From the NCBI RefSeq assembly GCF_003046585.1, contig NZ_QAAE01000005.1, forward strand, positions 124,001 through 188,000: a stretch of 64,000 nucleotides of DNA. The letters run 5' to 3'. Shown here piece by piece: positions 1 through 8,550 of this stretch. Position numbers and translations under genes: made by a program. The DNA comes from Nitrosomonas aestuarii. GTDB lineage: Bacteria > Pseudomonadota > Gammaproteobacteria > Burkholderiales > Nitrosomonadaceae. The notes under the pieces are model-generated. The model was not told the DNA's origin. It made no database searches and saw only the letters and a program-made list of their open reading frames with translations. How positions within the stretch are numbered: the first letter of the stretch is position 1; each line of letters opens with the position of its first letter.

Positions 1-1
1 A

Positions 2-103
2 GCTGCAGCAGAAAATCTGCAAAAAGCGGCTTACCATAACAAAATGGCCGAAGATCAGAAAAATCGCCAGCAATTCGCCGAATCAGGCAGGATTAAAGGC
101 TAG
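2..103 (+). CDS. C-terminal end of a truncated hypothetical protein
   Basis: An open frame enters from the left edge and ends at a TAG at 101-103, giving the last 33 residues of a protein whose start lies outside the window. The tail is rich in Ala, Gln, Asn and Lys and carries an A-Y-H-N-K-M-A segment. That segment resembles the K-A-H-Y-H-R-A-M-A stretch near the end of the lipoprotein at 9501-9980, so the two may be paralogues. A strong terminator follows at 183-207, consistent with a real gene end. No function can be given. Confidence 0.5.
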   Translation, partial: AAAENLQKAAYHNKMAEDQKNRQQFAESGRIKG

Positions 104-182
104 CCTTGGTACTACCCATATAGTTCTAAAAAAGCAGTCAATAGCTATCCTGTAGTTCCCCTTGTTTTAAATGGTAATTTTT

Positions 183-207
183 AAAACCCACTTCGGTGGG
201 TTTTTTT
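183..207 (+). terminator. Rho-independent terminator
   Basis: A nine-pair stem (AAAACCCAC pairing with GTGGGTTTT) closes on a TTCG tetraloop and runs into a T tract. It sits about 80 bases downstream of the truncated gene at the left edge and would end that transcript. Confidence 0.85.
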
Positions 208-326
208 ATGGATCAAGAAAAATGAAAATTTTCTCATGAGTGCTGCGGGAGCCGCAATGATGGATGCCCCCGAACGATCTGCCAAGACAGACAATCTCTC
301 TCAATGAGGTTCCCGCTTTCGATATC

Positions 327-358
327 ATAAAAAAGGCTGAAACATGTTTCAGCCTTTT
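327..358 (-). terminator. Palindromic terminator downstream of the 384-887 gene
   Basis: Positions 331-358 form a perfect 28-base palindrome with GGCTGAAA/TTTCAGCC arms. On the minus strand it is followed by a T run (the A run at 329-334 on plus). It lies directly after the stop of the minus-strand gene. T tracts on both sides mean it could act bidirectionally. Confidence 0.8.
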
Positions 359-383
359 CCCGAAGTAAATTCGTTTTCTAAAT

Positions 384-887
384 TTATCTAAATTGTTGTT
401 GCTGGACATCCAACTCTTCCAGCGCTTTATCGAAGCCTTCCAGATCAAATTTCTCTTGTAAAATATGCAATTCTTTCAGATATTCATTGACCCGGTATTT
501 CTGAGTTAATTCATGCACCTGCTTGGCCAGGAAAGGATCGAAAACTTCAAGAATACTGATATCCCACGGTGGGCAACTCAGACACACCGGTGGAATTGGC
601 CAGCGAATTTTCCATTCTGGATGCATTAACTCCGGTAGTCTGAAATATAGTGGCGTGCAGCTCGTCGCATTGAGAATCGTAAAACCTGCGGCGATATAAT
701 TATTGATCACATCACTTTTTTGTATCTCACAGGCATGATATGAAGGTGCGGCAACGTGAGTCTGGTTCACAATACCCCCTTTTTCGGCAGTAACACTTGC
801 TGAATAGGTCGAAATACCCGCTACAGCACTTTGAATATATAGCAGCGCCAACAACACTAATAAAGATTTAATAGCAGTGTGTTTCAT
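384..887 (-). CDS. Small secreted hypothetical protein
   Basis: This encodes 167 residues. The start was placed at the ATG at 887 because GAGGAG lies just upstream and the product then begins with a textbook signal peptide (MKHTAIK, a Leu/Ala-rich core, then SAVAG). A longer frame to 956 would bury that signal peptide. The mature part has four Cys (one in a Y-H-A-C context, two as CLSC followed by Pro-Pro-Trp) and a charged helical C-terminus ending in several Gln. I do not recognise the family. It is expected to be periplasmic or extracellular. A terminator follows directly, so it is probably monocistronic. Confidence 0.7.
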   Translation of the reverse strand: MKHTAIKSLLVLLALLYIQSAVAGISTYSASVTAEKGGIVNQTHVAAPSYHACEIQKSDVINNYIAAGFTILNATSCTPLYFRLPELMHPEWKIRWPIPPVCLSCPPWDISILEVFDPFLAKQVHELTQKYRVNEYLKELHILQEKFDLEGFDKALEELDVQQQQFR

Positions 888-1037
888 AACAAACTCCTCT
901 ACAATTAAATGAAAAAATATGCCATCTGCCAATTCTGCTTGAATTCGAAAAACCAAAAAAATTGCCAGAGTGAAGATAAATGTAATATGAATATTTCAAG
1001 CGATCAGTGACAAATCCCACATGCACAAAGAAAAAAT

Positions 1038-1244
1038 GTGAATCCCGTAACCCCCTATCCAGCCGTGTTTCATGAATTCACTCACGCTTTAGGGTTTTCT
1101 AGCAATATACTCAGGCAGGTAACATCGCGGATGGTTTTGGCAACAATGGATTGCGGGGACATGGACGAAATTAAAGCGGTTAATTGTCAATCAACAATTA
1201 AAATTTACCGCCTATCAATATCCAAAAGCTATCAGGAAAAATAA
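1038..1244 (+). pseudogene. Remnant of a leishmanolysin-like (M8) metalloprotease
   Basis: A short frame from a GTG reads ...PAVFHEFTHALGFSSNIL near its start. HEFTHALGFSS fits the HExxHxxGF zinc-binding signature of M8/leishmanolysin-type proteases. Family members are several hundred residues long, and the sequence after the motif loses any family resemblance within about 30 residues. No upstream pro- or N-terminal domain is visible in any frame. The reading is therefore a fragment of a lost gene. The motif is short, so chance resemblance is possible. Confidence 0.35.
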
Positions 1245-1536
1245 CTAACGAATTGTATTTTATACTTTTTTGTTGATATTGATCTTTTCCTGGTAACTCT
1301 TGCATATTGATTAATAATTTACGCATGATGCGTGAATCACATGACCAATCTTCCACTGCTATTAACACATTATTTTTATCTGGTCTGCGACAATTTGTCG
1401 CATTGATCCTCAGTTCATATTCAAATACCATTCTTGGATTTGCATTGAGAAAGTAGAATTTTTTCGGTCTACTACAACGCATTCATTGATTCATTTTGAT
1501 GAATTTTCTTTAGAAAAATCTCCGGAGCATCAAAAC

Positions 1537-2418
1537 TTGTATAAGTTTATTTCACTTTTCATAGGTTTCTTATTGTTTTTATTAAGTATAACGACAATGG
1601 CTCACGAGGGTGAGCCAAATATGGCGTTTGCATGGCGTGATGGCAATATTGAAGTAGATATCGCTCAGCAAGGAAGAGTATTGGGGGGCTACAAGGCATT
1701 TGTCATATCTTTCGCCGACTCTTTCACGCCTTATCGCATGGGCGACTCCGGGTTTACCGGATCAGGTTTCGATCAAGGCGGCATAATCAGTTATCAAACA
1801 GAAAGTACCTTGTTGAAATGGTCAGAAGAACAGTCAGCATGGTTGCAAGCAGGTTTCGCAGAACAATTGGTCATCAGCCGCTTATCAGATGAAAAAAAAG
1901 TGACGGACAATGAAGGAAATGGCTTGCAGGGGTTTATTACAAATTTGACAACCAGCAGCAGTTTCGAAGCACATCCTGTTTTTCGAATACAAAAAACAGA
2001 TGATGCCTTACCTGACGATGGCGCCTATATGGTTTTCATCAATATATTAGGAGTAGATGAATCAGGTGAAAATATTCTTTACAAACCCTCCGTTCCATTT
2101 GCATTAGTTTTTCATATCAATGCGCAAGCAAACTTTGATAGATTGGCCCTTGCTCAAGCTTTAAAAGTAGTGCCAGAGATCCAATTGAATGATTACACTC
2201 GGATGGATATGCTATTTGACTGGGCTGAACTACAAGTTACGGAGTTATTCCCGCATTCTGCAGAGAGTCGTTTTATCTTCGGATACTATGCTCGCTGTTA
2301 TGCCAATTCAGTTTGTCTCGGTAGCAAAGACGGCAAAATTTATACTGCTGGCGGAGTGTTTGGTGGTATTACTGAACATGGTTCAATAGAAACTTTTTAT
2401 GAAATAGCGGGGCTCTAA
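1537..2418 (+). CDS. Secreted protein of the putative metal-uptake block, paralogue 1
   Basis: The frame is open from 1486, but the TTG at 1537 has GGAG nine bases upstream and starts a clean signal peptide (YKFISLFIGFLLF... ending TTMA, then HEGEP). From there the protein is 293 residues. Its middle (DSGFTGSGF, S-x-L-x-W, D-G-A-Y-M-V, P-F-A-L-V-F) matches the order seen in the protein at 4732-5772. Both end in the same module: L-F-x-W-A-E, L-F-P-H, F-G-Y-Y-A-R-C-Y, V-C, then a Gly-rich end. The TAA overlaps the ATG of the TonB receptor by one base, so the genes are co-translated. Inference: a surface or periplasmic partner of the receptor, possibly metal-binding. It may belong with Zur-associated All3515-like proteins, which I could not check. 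Confidence 0.75.
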   Translation: MYKFISLFIGFLLFLLSITTMAHEGEPNMAFAWRDGNIEVDIAQQGRVLGGYKAFVISFADSFTPYRMGDSGFTGSGFDQGGIISYQTESTLLKWSEEQSAWLQAGFAEQLVISRLSDEKKVTDNEGNGLQGFITNLTTSSSFEAHPVFRIQKTDDALPDDGAYMVFINILGVDESGENILYKPSVPFALVFHINAQANFDRLALAQALKVVPEIQLNDYTRMDMLFDWAELQVTELFPHSAESRFIFGYYARCYANSVCLGSKDGKIYTAGGVFGGITEHGSIETFYEIAGL

Positions 2419-4627
2419 TGCACGGCTTACAAAAGTACTCTCGCTATATTTTTCTGACAGGTTTTATGATTTTTTTTTTAACTCTGTGTCCGCAAGTGAT
2501 CAAAGTACAACAAAGAGACCAGTAGCAGAAAATCAGCACAATACCGAACGTGCGAACGCGAATATTCCACAAGAGACTGTCAGATTCGAAACTATCACCA
2601 TTGAAGCGACTTCCAGTCCTGCTGATCCTGTACAACAACTAGACAGTCGAGAGTTACGTATTCGCACTGGCGAAACGCTCGGCAAAACGCTGGAGCGTGA
2701 ATTGGGAGTCAGTAATCTGTCTTATGGACCTGGTGTTGGTCAACCCGTAATCCGGGGTATGAGTGGTCCTCGAGTCAGAATCATGCAAAATGGCATCGGC
2801 GCACATGATCTATCTGCTCTAAGTCCCGACCTTGCAATCGCTTTTGAAACCATGCTGGCAGATAGTGTTACTGTGTTGAGAGGTCCTGCGACCCTGCGTT
2901 ATGGTGGTAATGCCATTGGTGGCATGGTTAATATCGAGCATGGACGTATACCTGAAAAAATTCCATTGAATGGCACCGCGGGTCGAATGGATTTTCGCTA
3001 CGACCATAATTCTGCAGACAAGGCCGGCATGATTGGTTTTGATGCCGGTAAAGGAATGTTTGCAATTCATGTTGATTATTTTCATCGTGCCTCAAATAAT
3101 ACGCATATTCCCGGGGCTGCTTTGGACGAAGCAGCGATCCGGCAACAATTCCAGGTTGAACCCAGCACCAATAGCGCCAAGGTCATTCAAAATAGTCACT
3201 CCAGTAGCCAGGGCGGTTCAGTCGGAATATCAATGATCGGCAAGCATGGACATATAGGCGGGAGTTATCATGAAATGGTCAGAAATTATGGTATTCCTCC
3301 GGGTGTTCCAGGACACACTGAGACCGGGAGTACCGAACAAGAAGCCATCAGGATTGACATGTCGCAGCGCCGCTATGATTTAGATGGTTTGTGGAAAACT
3401 TATTGGGCATCATTACCTAGTATAAAAGCGAAACTGAGTTATATCGACTACGATCATAAGGATTTTGATAAAAGTGTGACGGATAGAAGCGCATCGCTGA
3501 CTCGTTTTAAGAATTCCGTCTGGGAATCACGTTTAGAAATGAACCATCAACGAGGAGAGTGGCTTGATGGTACATTTGGCATGCAGTGGCAGAATCGTTC
3601 TTTCGCAGCGACAGGGATCGAAACGTTCACCCCTGCTGCCAATATTGATTCATTAGGTTTTTTTATCACTGAAACTGTGTTTATCACTGAACGTCTCGAC
3701 TTTGAAGTGGGCGCTCGTATCGAACATCAAACCACGACTCCAAAGAGTAATGAAATCAAATTAGCAGGGATTTCGGCAGCGTTACCTTTGCCGAACGCAT
3801 TAAACTATCTAACTTATTCTCTCGCTGCAAGCTTGAATTATGAAATCCTTCCAAAAACTTCATTGTACTTAAATTGGCAGCGCGCGCAACGCGCACCAGA
3901 CGTGCAGGAGCTCTTTGCGTCGGGACCACATTTTGCAACGCGTAGTTTCGAAATTGGTCGCCTCAATCTGGATGCTGAACAAACGAATCACTACGAACTT
4001 GGTCTACGCTTTAACGGTAATCAAGTTTCTATGCAGGCCAATGGTTATTATAAATCGATACAGGACTTTATTTATTTAGAAAATCAGGGAGTGTTTTTTA
4101 ATTTGGCGCCTGATCCACCGCGTTTTCAATTGGCTTGTGCCGATTTAAGAAGTTGTCTCCCTGTTTTTGGATATCAGGCCAATACTGCCAATTTTGCAGG
4201 TTATGAGGCTCAGATTACCGCTCATCCACGTCTGGGCCTGCCCATCAGTCCTTATTTAACGCTATTTTCTGATTATGTGCGAGGTTGGTTTCAGAATGAG
4301 GCTTTAGGGGATGTGCCACGACTTCCACCATTGCGATTCGGCGGTGAAATAGGATTTCAATGGGCACAGTGGCGAGGTGCTTTACGTTATACCCATGCCT
4401 TGCAGCAAAACAAGCCTGGAAATCTGGAAACCAATACGCCGCGTTATGATCGATTGGACCTAGATTTATCTTACGATTGGAAAATGTCCGACTATAGAAA
4501 AATACTTTTTTTCGCCAAGCTTTCAAATATGACTAATACGACCATAAGAAACTCTACATCTTTTTTACGAAATTTTGCACCTGAAGCCGGTTTTAGCGCA
4601 TTAGCAGGAATGAGCGCAACATTCTAG
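2418..4627 (+). CDS. ZnuD-like TonB-dependent outer-membrane receptor, frameshifted in its signal peptide
   Basis: The frame from GTG 2486 gives 713 residues with a plug domain (P-V-I-R-G-M-S-G-P-R, V-L-R-G-P-A-T-L-R-Y-G) and a 22-strand-type barrel ending in F. Similarity in order and wording to the neisserial zinc receptor ZnuD is strong: GETLG, RGPxTL, GRIPEK, R-x-P-x-x-Q-E-L-[FY]-A, a C-terminal NMTNTT-type strand. The His-rich external loop of ZnuD is not present. GTG 2486 leaves no signal peptide. The ATG at 2418, overlapping the previous stop, encodes a perfect one (MHGLQKYSRYIFLTGF...), but its frame is off at a run of ten T (2470-2479). One extra T would join them as ...FFFNSVSA-SDQ. 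Role: energy-dependent uptake of zinc or another metal across the outer membrane. Confidence 0.85.
2470..2479 (+). other. Poly-T tract at the frameshift in the receptor signal sequence
   Basis: Ten T follow a Met codon in the hydrophobic core of the signal peptide. With ten T the ATG-2418 frame reaches a TAG at 2523-2525 after about 35 codons. With eleven (or eight) T it continues into the 713-residue receptor frame. This is a candidate slippage site or a sequencing error. Confidence 0.7.
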
Positions 4628-4731
4628 TCATTATCTGATCGCGATGCATCGCTGCAAGGCATGGCATTTTATTTAATTTTTTTATAATCTTATTGTTACC
4701 AAACCAAATCCATTTATGCTTAATTCTCAAT

Positions 4732-5772
4732 ATGATGATCTTATTTGAAAATCTCTACACAAAGCGGCTTTTAAATTGTCTTTTTAAGCTACGCAACATA
4801 GCCATAGGTATTTTGAGTAGCACCTATTTATTGTATCCAATAACACTGTTTGCCGGCGAATTGCATCAGCATATCGAGGTTACAATTGTTGACCAGCGTG
4901 TACATACTAGCTTTTGTCGTCCCGAAAAAGGATGCAGCCTGGTAAAACCAGAAACCCTCGGCCTCCCTGCTGCGCAAATGCCCGTAGATCAGCTGACTGG
5001 CACCCCAATTTATGTATCTGAATTTATTATCTTTCCTGATCGCACTGCAATTGACAGTCCCGGTTTTGAAGGACTGGAAGGAGATATGACGCCCGGAGAC
5101 AGGGTTCGATATCTGGCGAGCGGTCACTTAAGTTATTGGGATACAGAAAAACGTCAATGGTCCCTGGCACCGGAAGGCGTGCAGATTCGCTTGGCTGGCG
5201 GCTTGGACTTGCAACCTAATCAAGATTGTGGACAGGTATTTTGTATTCCCAAAACTGTCGAAGGATTTACCCTGTTCAATCGGCATGGCATCGATGGTAC
5301 GCCATCGCTCATTGTCGGTGAAATTCGCTCCGACGGCTCTTTGCACACGCATCTGGACTGGATTATTGAGACCAGTCAGGGTGCCCCGGATGCGTCGATT
5401 GGCGCTTATATGGTTGAGTTACAGTTAATTACCGAAACTTATCCTGAACCCTCTGATACATTATGGATCATGTTTAATAATGGTTTGGCATTGGAGGACT
5501 TTCAACAAGCCGTAGCAGGACGTGTACTGCAATCGAGTACCGACACTGCATTAGCTGATAAACTTTTTAGTTGGGCGGAATCCAGTTATCCATCCCTGTT
5601 TCCACATGCGACGACATCATTCATAGCATTTGGATTTTATGCCCGGTGTTATCAAAATGGTGTTTGTGTGGCCGTGAAAGATAATCATATCTTTGCGGTA
5701 GGTGGTGAATTTGGTGCCAATATAGTCATGTTGGGTGAATTTGATGTACTGACAGCGCAAGCAGGACTTTAA
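4732..5772 (+). CDS. Secreted protein of the putative metal-uptake block, paralogue 2
   Basis: The chosen ATG gives 346 residues; the frame also has a TTG at 4693, and no start has a convincing ribosome site. A hydrophobic stretch (IAIGILSSTYLLYPITLFAG) acts as signal peptide or anchor, followed directly by E-L-H-Q-H. The layout repeats that of the 1537-2418 protein: D-S-P-G-F-E-G, L-S-Y-W-D, I-G-A-Y-M-V, W-I-M-F-N-N-G, then the C-terminal module L-F-S-W-A-E, L-F-P-H, F-G-F-Y-A-R-C-Y-Q-N-G-V-C. The N-terminal half adds four Cys and an H-T-H-L-D motif not found in paralogue 1. It lies about 100 bases after the receptor. Inference: the second accessory protein of the same uptake system. Confidence 0.7.
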   Translation: MMILFENLYTKRLLNCLFKLRNIAIGILSSTYLLYPITLFAGELHQHIEVTIVDQRVHTSFCRPEKGCSLVKPETLGLPAAQMPVDQLTGTPIYVSEFIIFPDRTAIDSPGFEGLEGDMTPGDRVRYLASGHLSYWDTEKRQWSLAPEGVQIRLAGGLDLQPNQDCGQVFCIPKTVEGFTLFNRHGIDGTPSLIVGEIRSDGSLHTHLDWIIETSQGAPDASIGAYMVELQLITETYPEPSDTLWIMFNNGLALEDFQQAVAGRVLQSSTDTALADKLFSWAESSYPSLFPHATTSFIAFGFYARCYQNGVCVAVKDNHIFAVGGEFGANIVMLGEFDVLTAQAGL

Positions 5773-5899
5773 TCGGCCCTGTTGTAAACAGTATTATTAT
5801 GGGTGACATATCACCAATGGCAGTATCAATACCGCTGTGTATTATTGCAAACAATTTCACAGCTGTCCTGCTAATACATAAATGATAAGGTACAATCAC

Positions 5900-6301
5900 C
5901 CGGCCGCATCAGCTTGCGTGATATTGCTGACAGCGTGCGTGCACAGGTGCATTCCTTTATCATCTTGGCGGTGAAACTGACACGACCCAGTCTTGCCCAC
6001 ATGAATGTGAATTAATCCTATAACTTGTATGAAGCGTTGCATGGATAACTGTGACGTCACTACCAATATCTGGCGCCAGATTACCGCTTTCGCTTCAAAA
6101 ACAAACTTTATTCGGTGGATGTCTATCATTGACCGGCGCCTTTCTGTCTTACCCTGGGCTGATTTTAGCTCCACAAAAGAGACCACTTTACACTTACAGC
6201 TGCTTGAGGATATTGACCCGATTAAAGATGCGGCAATATGTCACATTGCTTTCATCCATCTTGGGTCAGATAATGACGCCACTCATTTTTTTATGGCTTA
6301 G
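5900..6301 (+). pseudogene. Decayed IS4-family transposase fragment
   Basis: Conceptual translation across shifting frames gives a recognisable path. R-I-S-L-R-D-I-A-D-S at about 5902 is followed by L-A-H-M-N, then A-P-D-Y-R-F-R-F-K-N-K-L-Y-S-V-D at about 6072, and R-L-S-V-L-P-W-A-D-F-S-S-T-K at about 6137. These are the expected blocks of IS4-type transposases carrying an N-terminal DUF4372: LRDI, the RFK-x-LYS-x-D block around the first catalytic Asp, and the L-x-L-F-P-W-A-x-F-R block. At least two frameshifts and several stops break it. The N- and C-terminal ends, and any terminal inverted repeats, are not visible to me. Confidence 0.6.
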
Positions 6302-6707
6302 TCTCGGCTTTGATTTCTTATCCGCACTGAGAGGTTCTCCGATAGAACAAGTGTAACAAGCCAGATTGCGCCTATATATTTATCCTTACGTATTAGCACG
6401 TATTCTATTGTTTTGTGATTTTTGCTAACTTACCGAATGCTGGCTTTCCTTTCATTATTCTCACCGGTTAGTTAAACAGTTCTGGATCAAGAGAGTGCAA
6501 CACAGGCGACGATAAACAGGTGCTAAATCATCTATTGAAACGATGAATTGCCGAGAAATTCGTTCCGATGCATAATAATCAAGGAAGAGAGCGTATTACT
6601 GACAAACTTTGTATTAAATAATCAGCGAGATGCTGCACCAAGGTATCAGCTCAACGTTTACATCTGAATCTGCTTGGATTCAGTTTATAAAAAACAATGG
6701 AGATCAC
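6302..6707. other. Intergenic stretch upstream of the cytochrome c peroxidase gene
   Basis: About 400 bases without a supported gene. The left part may still be IS-derived, since it continues directly from the transposase remnant. Just before the peroxidase start there is GGAG at about 6699. I see no clear promoter, hairpin or repeat. Confidence 0.4.
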
Positions 6708-7835
6708 ATGAAATTTATTTTATTACTGACACTCTTTTTGAGTGCGCAAGCATTTGCACAAGATAATAAGCCCCAAAGTAGTTCTGAGCATGAAAATGGC
6801 GAGCATGGTGCCAGTCACGGGCATGGAAGTGGTAAACATAGCGATGATCATAAACATGAAGGTGGGGGACATGGTGATGACCACCACGGACATGAAGGTG
6901 GTATGCATGGTGGCGGGCATGGCCACAAGATTGACAAGACCACTCTCAAACAATTTTTTGAACCATTGCCCGATGCCATTATTGACGCACAAAAAAACGC
7001 TGCTTTGATCAAGCTGGGTAAAAAGCTTTATCTGGATCCAAGGCTGTCTGTCAATGATCAGATTTCTTGTAACTCATGCCATAGCCTCAGTAATTTTGGC
7101 GTGGATAATGAACCAACTTCTCCAGGCCATGAAGGCAAGCGGGGTGACAGAAATTCTCCAACCACCATGAACGCAGCGCTCCACATTGCGCAATTCTGGG
7201 ATGGGCGCGCGAGTACTGTGGAAGAACAGGCCTTAGGCCCGATTTTGAATGCTGTTGAAATGGGTATGCCAGGCGCGGATGTAGTTGTAAAAAAACTGAC
7301 AGCAATTGAAGAATATAAAGAGCTGTTTGCGAAAGCTTTTGCCGATGAAAAGAATCCATTGAATTACAAGAATATTGGCGTGGCAATCGGTGCATTTGAG
7401 CGTACACTGCTCACCCCATCGCGATTCGATGATTATCTCAAAGGCGACGAAGATGCCCTGAGTCAAAAGGAAAAAAGGGGGCTGAAAAAATTCATCAATA
7501 TGGGCTGCGTAACTTGTCATAATGGGGTTGCTATTGGCGGTAATTCATACAAAAAAATCGGTATTGTGACACCCTATGAAACATCAGATATGGGTCGTTA
7601 TGAAGTGACTAAAATCGAGAGTGACAAGAAAGCATTTAAAGTGCCTAGTTTAAGAAATATAACCAAAACAGCCCCCTATTTTCATGATGGTTCGGTTGAA
7701 ACACTTGATGAGGCCATTCAACTGATGGCAAAACATCAATTGGGCCGTGATCATGCTGGCCACGGAATGGTGAGAGATATCAAAGCATTTCTGGGAGCTC
7801 TAACGGCCAAGGATGCTGCTAAAGATACGCAATAA
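6708..7835 (+). CDS. Di-heme cytochrome c peroxidase with a His-rich N-terminal linker
   Basis: The ATG at 6708, with GGAG upstream, starts a 375-residue precursor with a signal peptide (MKFILLLTLFLSAQAFA). Residues 28-73 are a His/Gly/Asp-rich linker with 14 His. The catalytic part has two c-type heme sites, CNSCH at 121-125 and CVTCH at 267-271, plus the family blocks FWDGR, MGMPG, P-S-L-R-N and F-H-D-G-S-V-E-T-L. The family reduces H2O2 to water in the periplasm using electrons from small cytochromes or cupredoxins. In ammonia oxidisers it counters peroxide formed during hydroxylamine oxidation. The linker is unusual and could bind metal. The gene lies 75 bases before a second His-tailed periplasmic protein. 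Confidence 0.92.
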   Translation: MKFILLLTLFLSAQAFAQDNKPQSSSEHENGEHGASHGHGSGKHSDDHKHEGGGHGDDHHGHEGGMHGGGHGHKIDKTTLKQFFEPLPDAIIDAQKNAALIKLGKKLYLDPRLSVNDQISCNSCHSLSNFGVDNEPTSPGHEGKRGDRNSPTTMNAALHIAQFWDGRASTVEEQALGPILNAVEMGMPGADVVVKKLTAIEEYKELFAKAFADEKNPLNYKNIGVAIGAFERTLLTPSRFDDYLKGDEDALSQKEKRGLKKFINMGCVTCHNGVAIGGNSYKKIGIVTPYETSDMGRYEVTKIESDKKAFKVPSLRNITKTAPYFHDGSVETLDEAIQLMAKHQLGRDHAGHGMVRDIKAFLGALTAKDAAKDTQ

Positions 7836-7910
7836 GTGTAATGACATTGGCAACGCCTAAACTGTTAAAATTCGATGGCGGTGCTAGAAGTATTTTGAGA
7901 AAAAAACCAA

Positions 7911-8444
7911 GTGACCGATACATCAAATAAGAGTCGTATGTATCTGTTGGCAGGACTGCTGTTATTTGTGTCGTTGATGACAGTGCCTTCTGCCAATTCC
8001 TTGGGGGCATCCGAAGAAAAAAGGCTGGATAAAGTTGCAGAGCGCGGAACGCATGTTATGCCATTCGATTTGGAAAAAACCTTGCATGTTTTTTCCAAAT
8101 CGGCCAGCGGTGGGATTCAACAGGTTATTGTCAAGAACGGATCAGATGTTGAACAGCTTCAGCTGATACGCGATCACTTAATGGAAATTTCTGAAGCATT
8201 CAAACAGCGGAATTTCTCCGATCCAGAAAGCATTCACGGAAAAGATATGTCAGGACTGGCTGAATTGAGAGCAGCCGGTTATCACCAGATCACTATTGAG
8301 TATATGGCGCTACCAGATGGCGCCCAAATTAAGTATTTCAGCAAATTGTCACGGCTCATCAGAGCGATTCACCAATGGTTTGATGCTCAATTAAACGACC
8401 ATGCGCAACATGCTGCGCCAGGACATCAGCATACGCATGACTAA
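7911..8444 (+). CDS. Periplasmic hypothetical protein with a His-rich tail
   Basis: GTG 7911 gives 177 residues; an ATG at 7938 is the alternative start. Both leave a signal peptide (MYLLAGLLLFVSLMTVPSANS). The mature protein is mostly helical and charged, with blocks such as M-P-F-D-L-E-K-T-L-H-V-F and F-S-D-P-E-S-I-H-G-K-D-M-S-G-L, and ends in HAQHAAPGHQHTHD. I recognise no enzymatic motif. It follows the cytochrome c peroxidase closely on the same strand, and both carry His-rich segments. Co-expression and a shared periplasmic metal-related or peroxide-related role are plausible, but this is inference. Confidence 0.65.
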   Translation: MTDTSNKSRMYLLAGLLLFVSLMTVPSANSLGASEEKRLDKVAERGTHVMPFDLEKTLHVFSKSASGGIQQVIVKNGSDVEQLQLIRDHLMEISEAFKQRNFSDPESIHGKDMSGLAELRAAGYHQITIEYMALPDGAQIKYFSKLSRLIRAIHQWFDAQLNDHAQHAAPGHQHTHD

Positions 8445-8550
8445 CGATCAATTAATAATGTACAATCATATAGTTATTGCAGAGAATATTAGCAATTCTG
8501 TGCCATTCCATTATGATTAAATGTTAGGCATATTAACACTGCCGATTAAG

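Noticed and set aside
1198..1482. Minus-strand frame of 94 codons next to the first secreted protein
   Set aside because: It reads partly like protein, with three Cys, but has no ribosome site and matches no family I know. It is not called.
6742..7008. Met/His-rich frames overlapping the peroxidase gene
   Set aside because: They are shadows created by the His/Gly codon repeats of the peroxidase linker.
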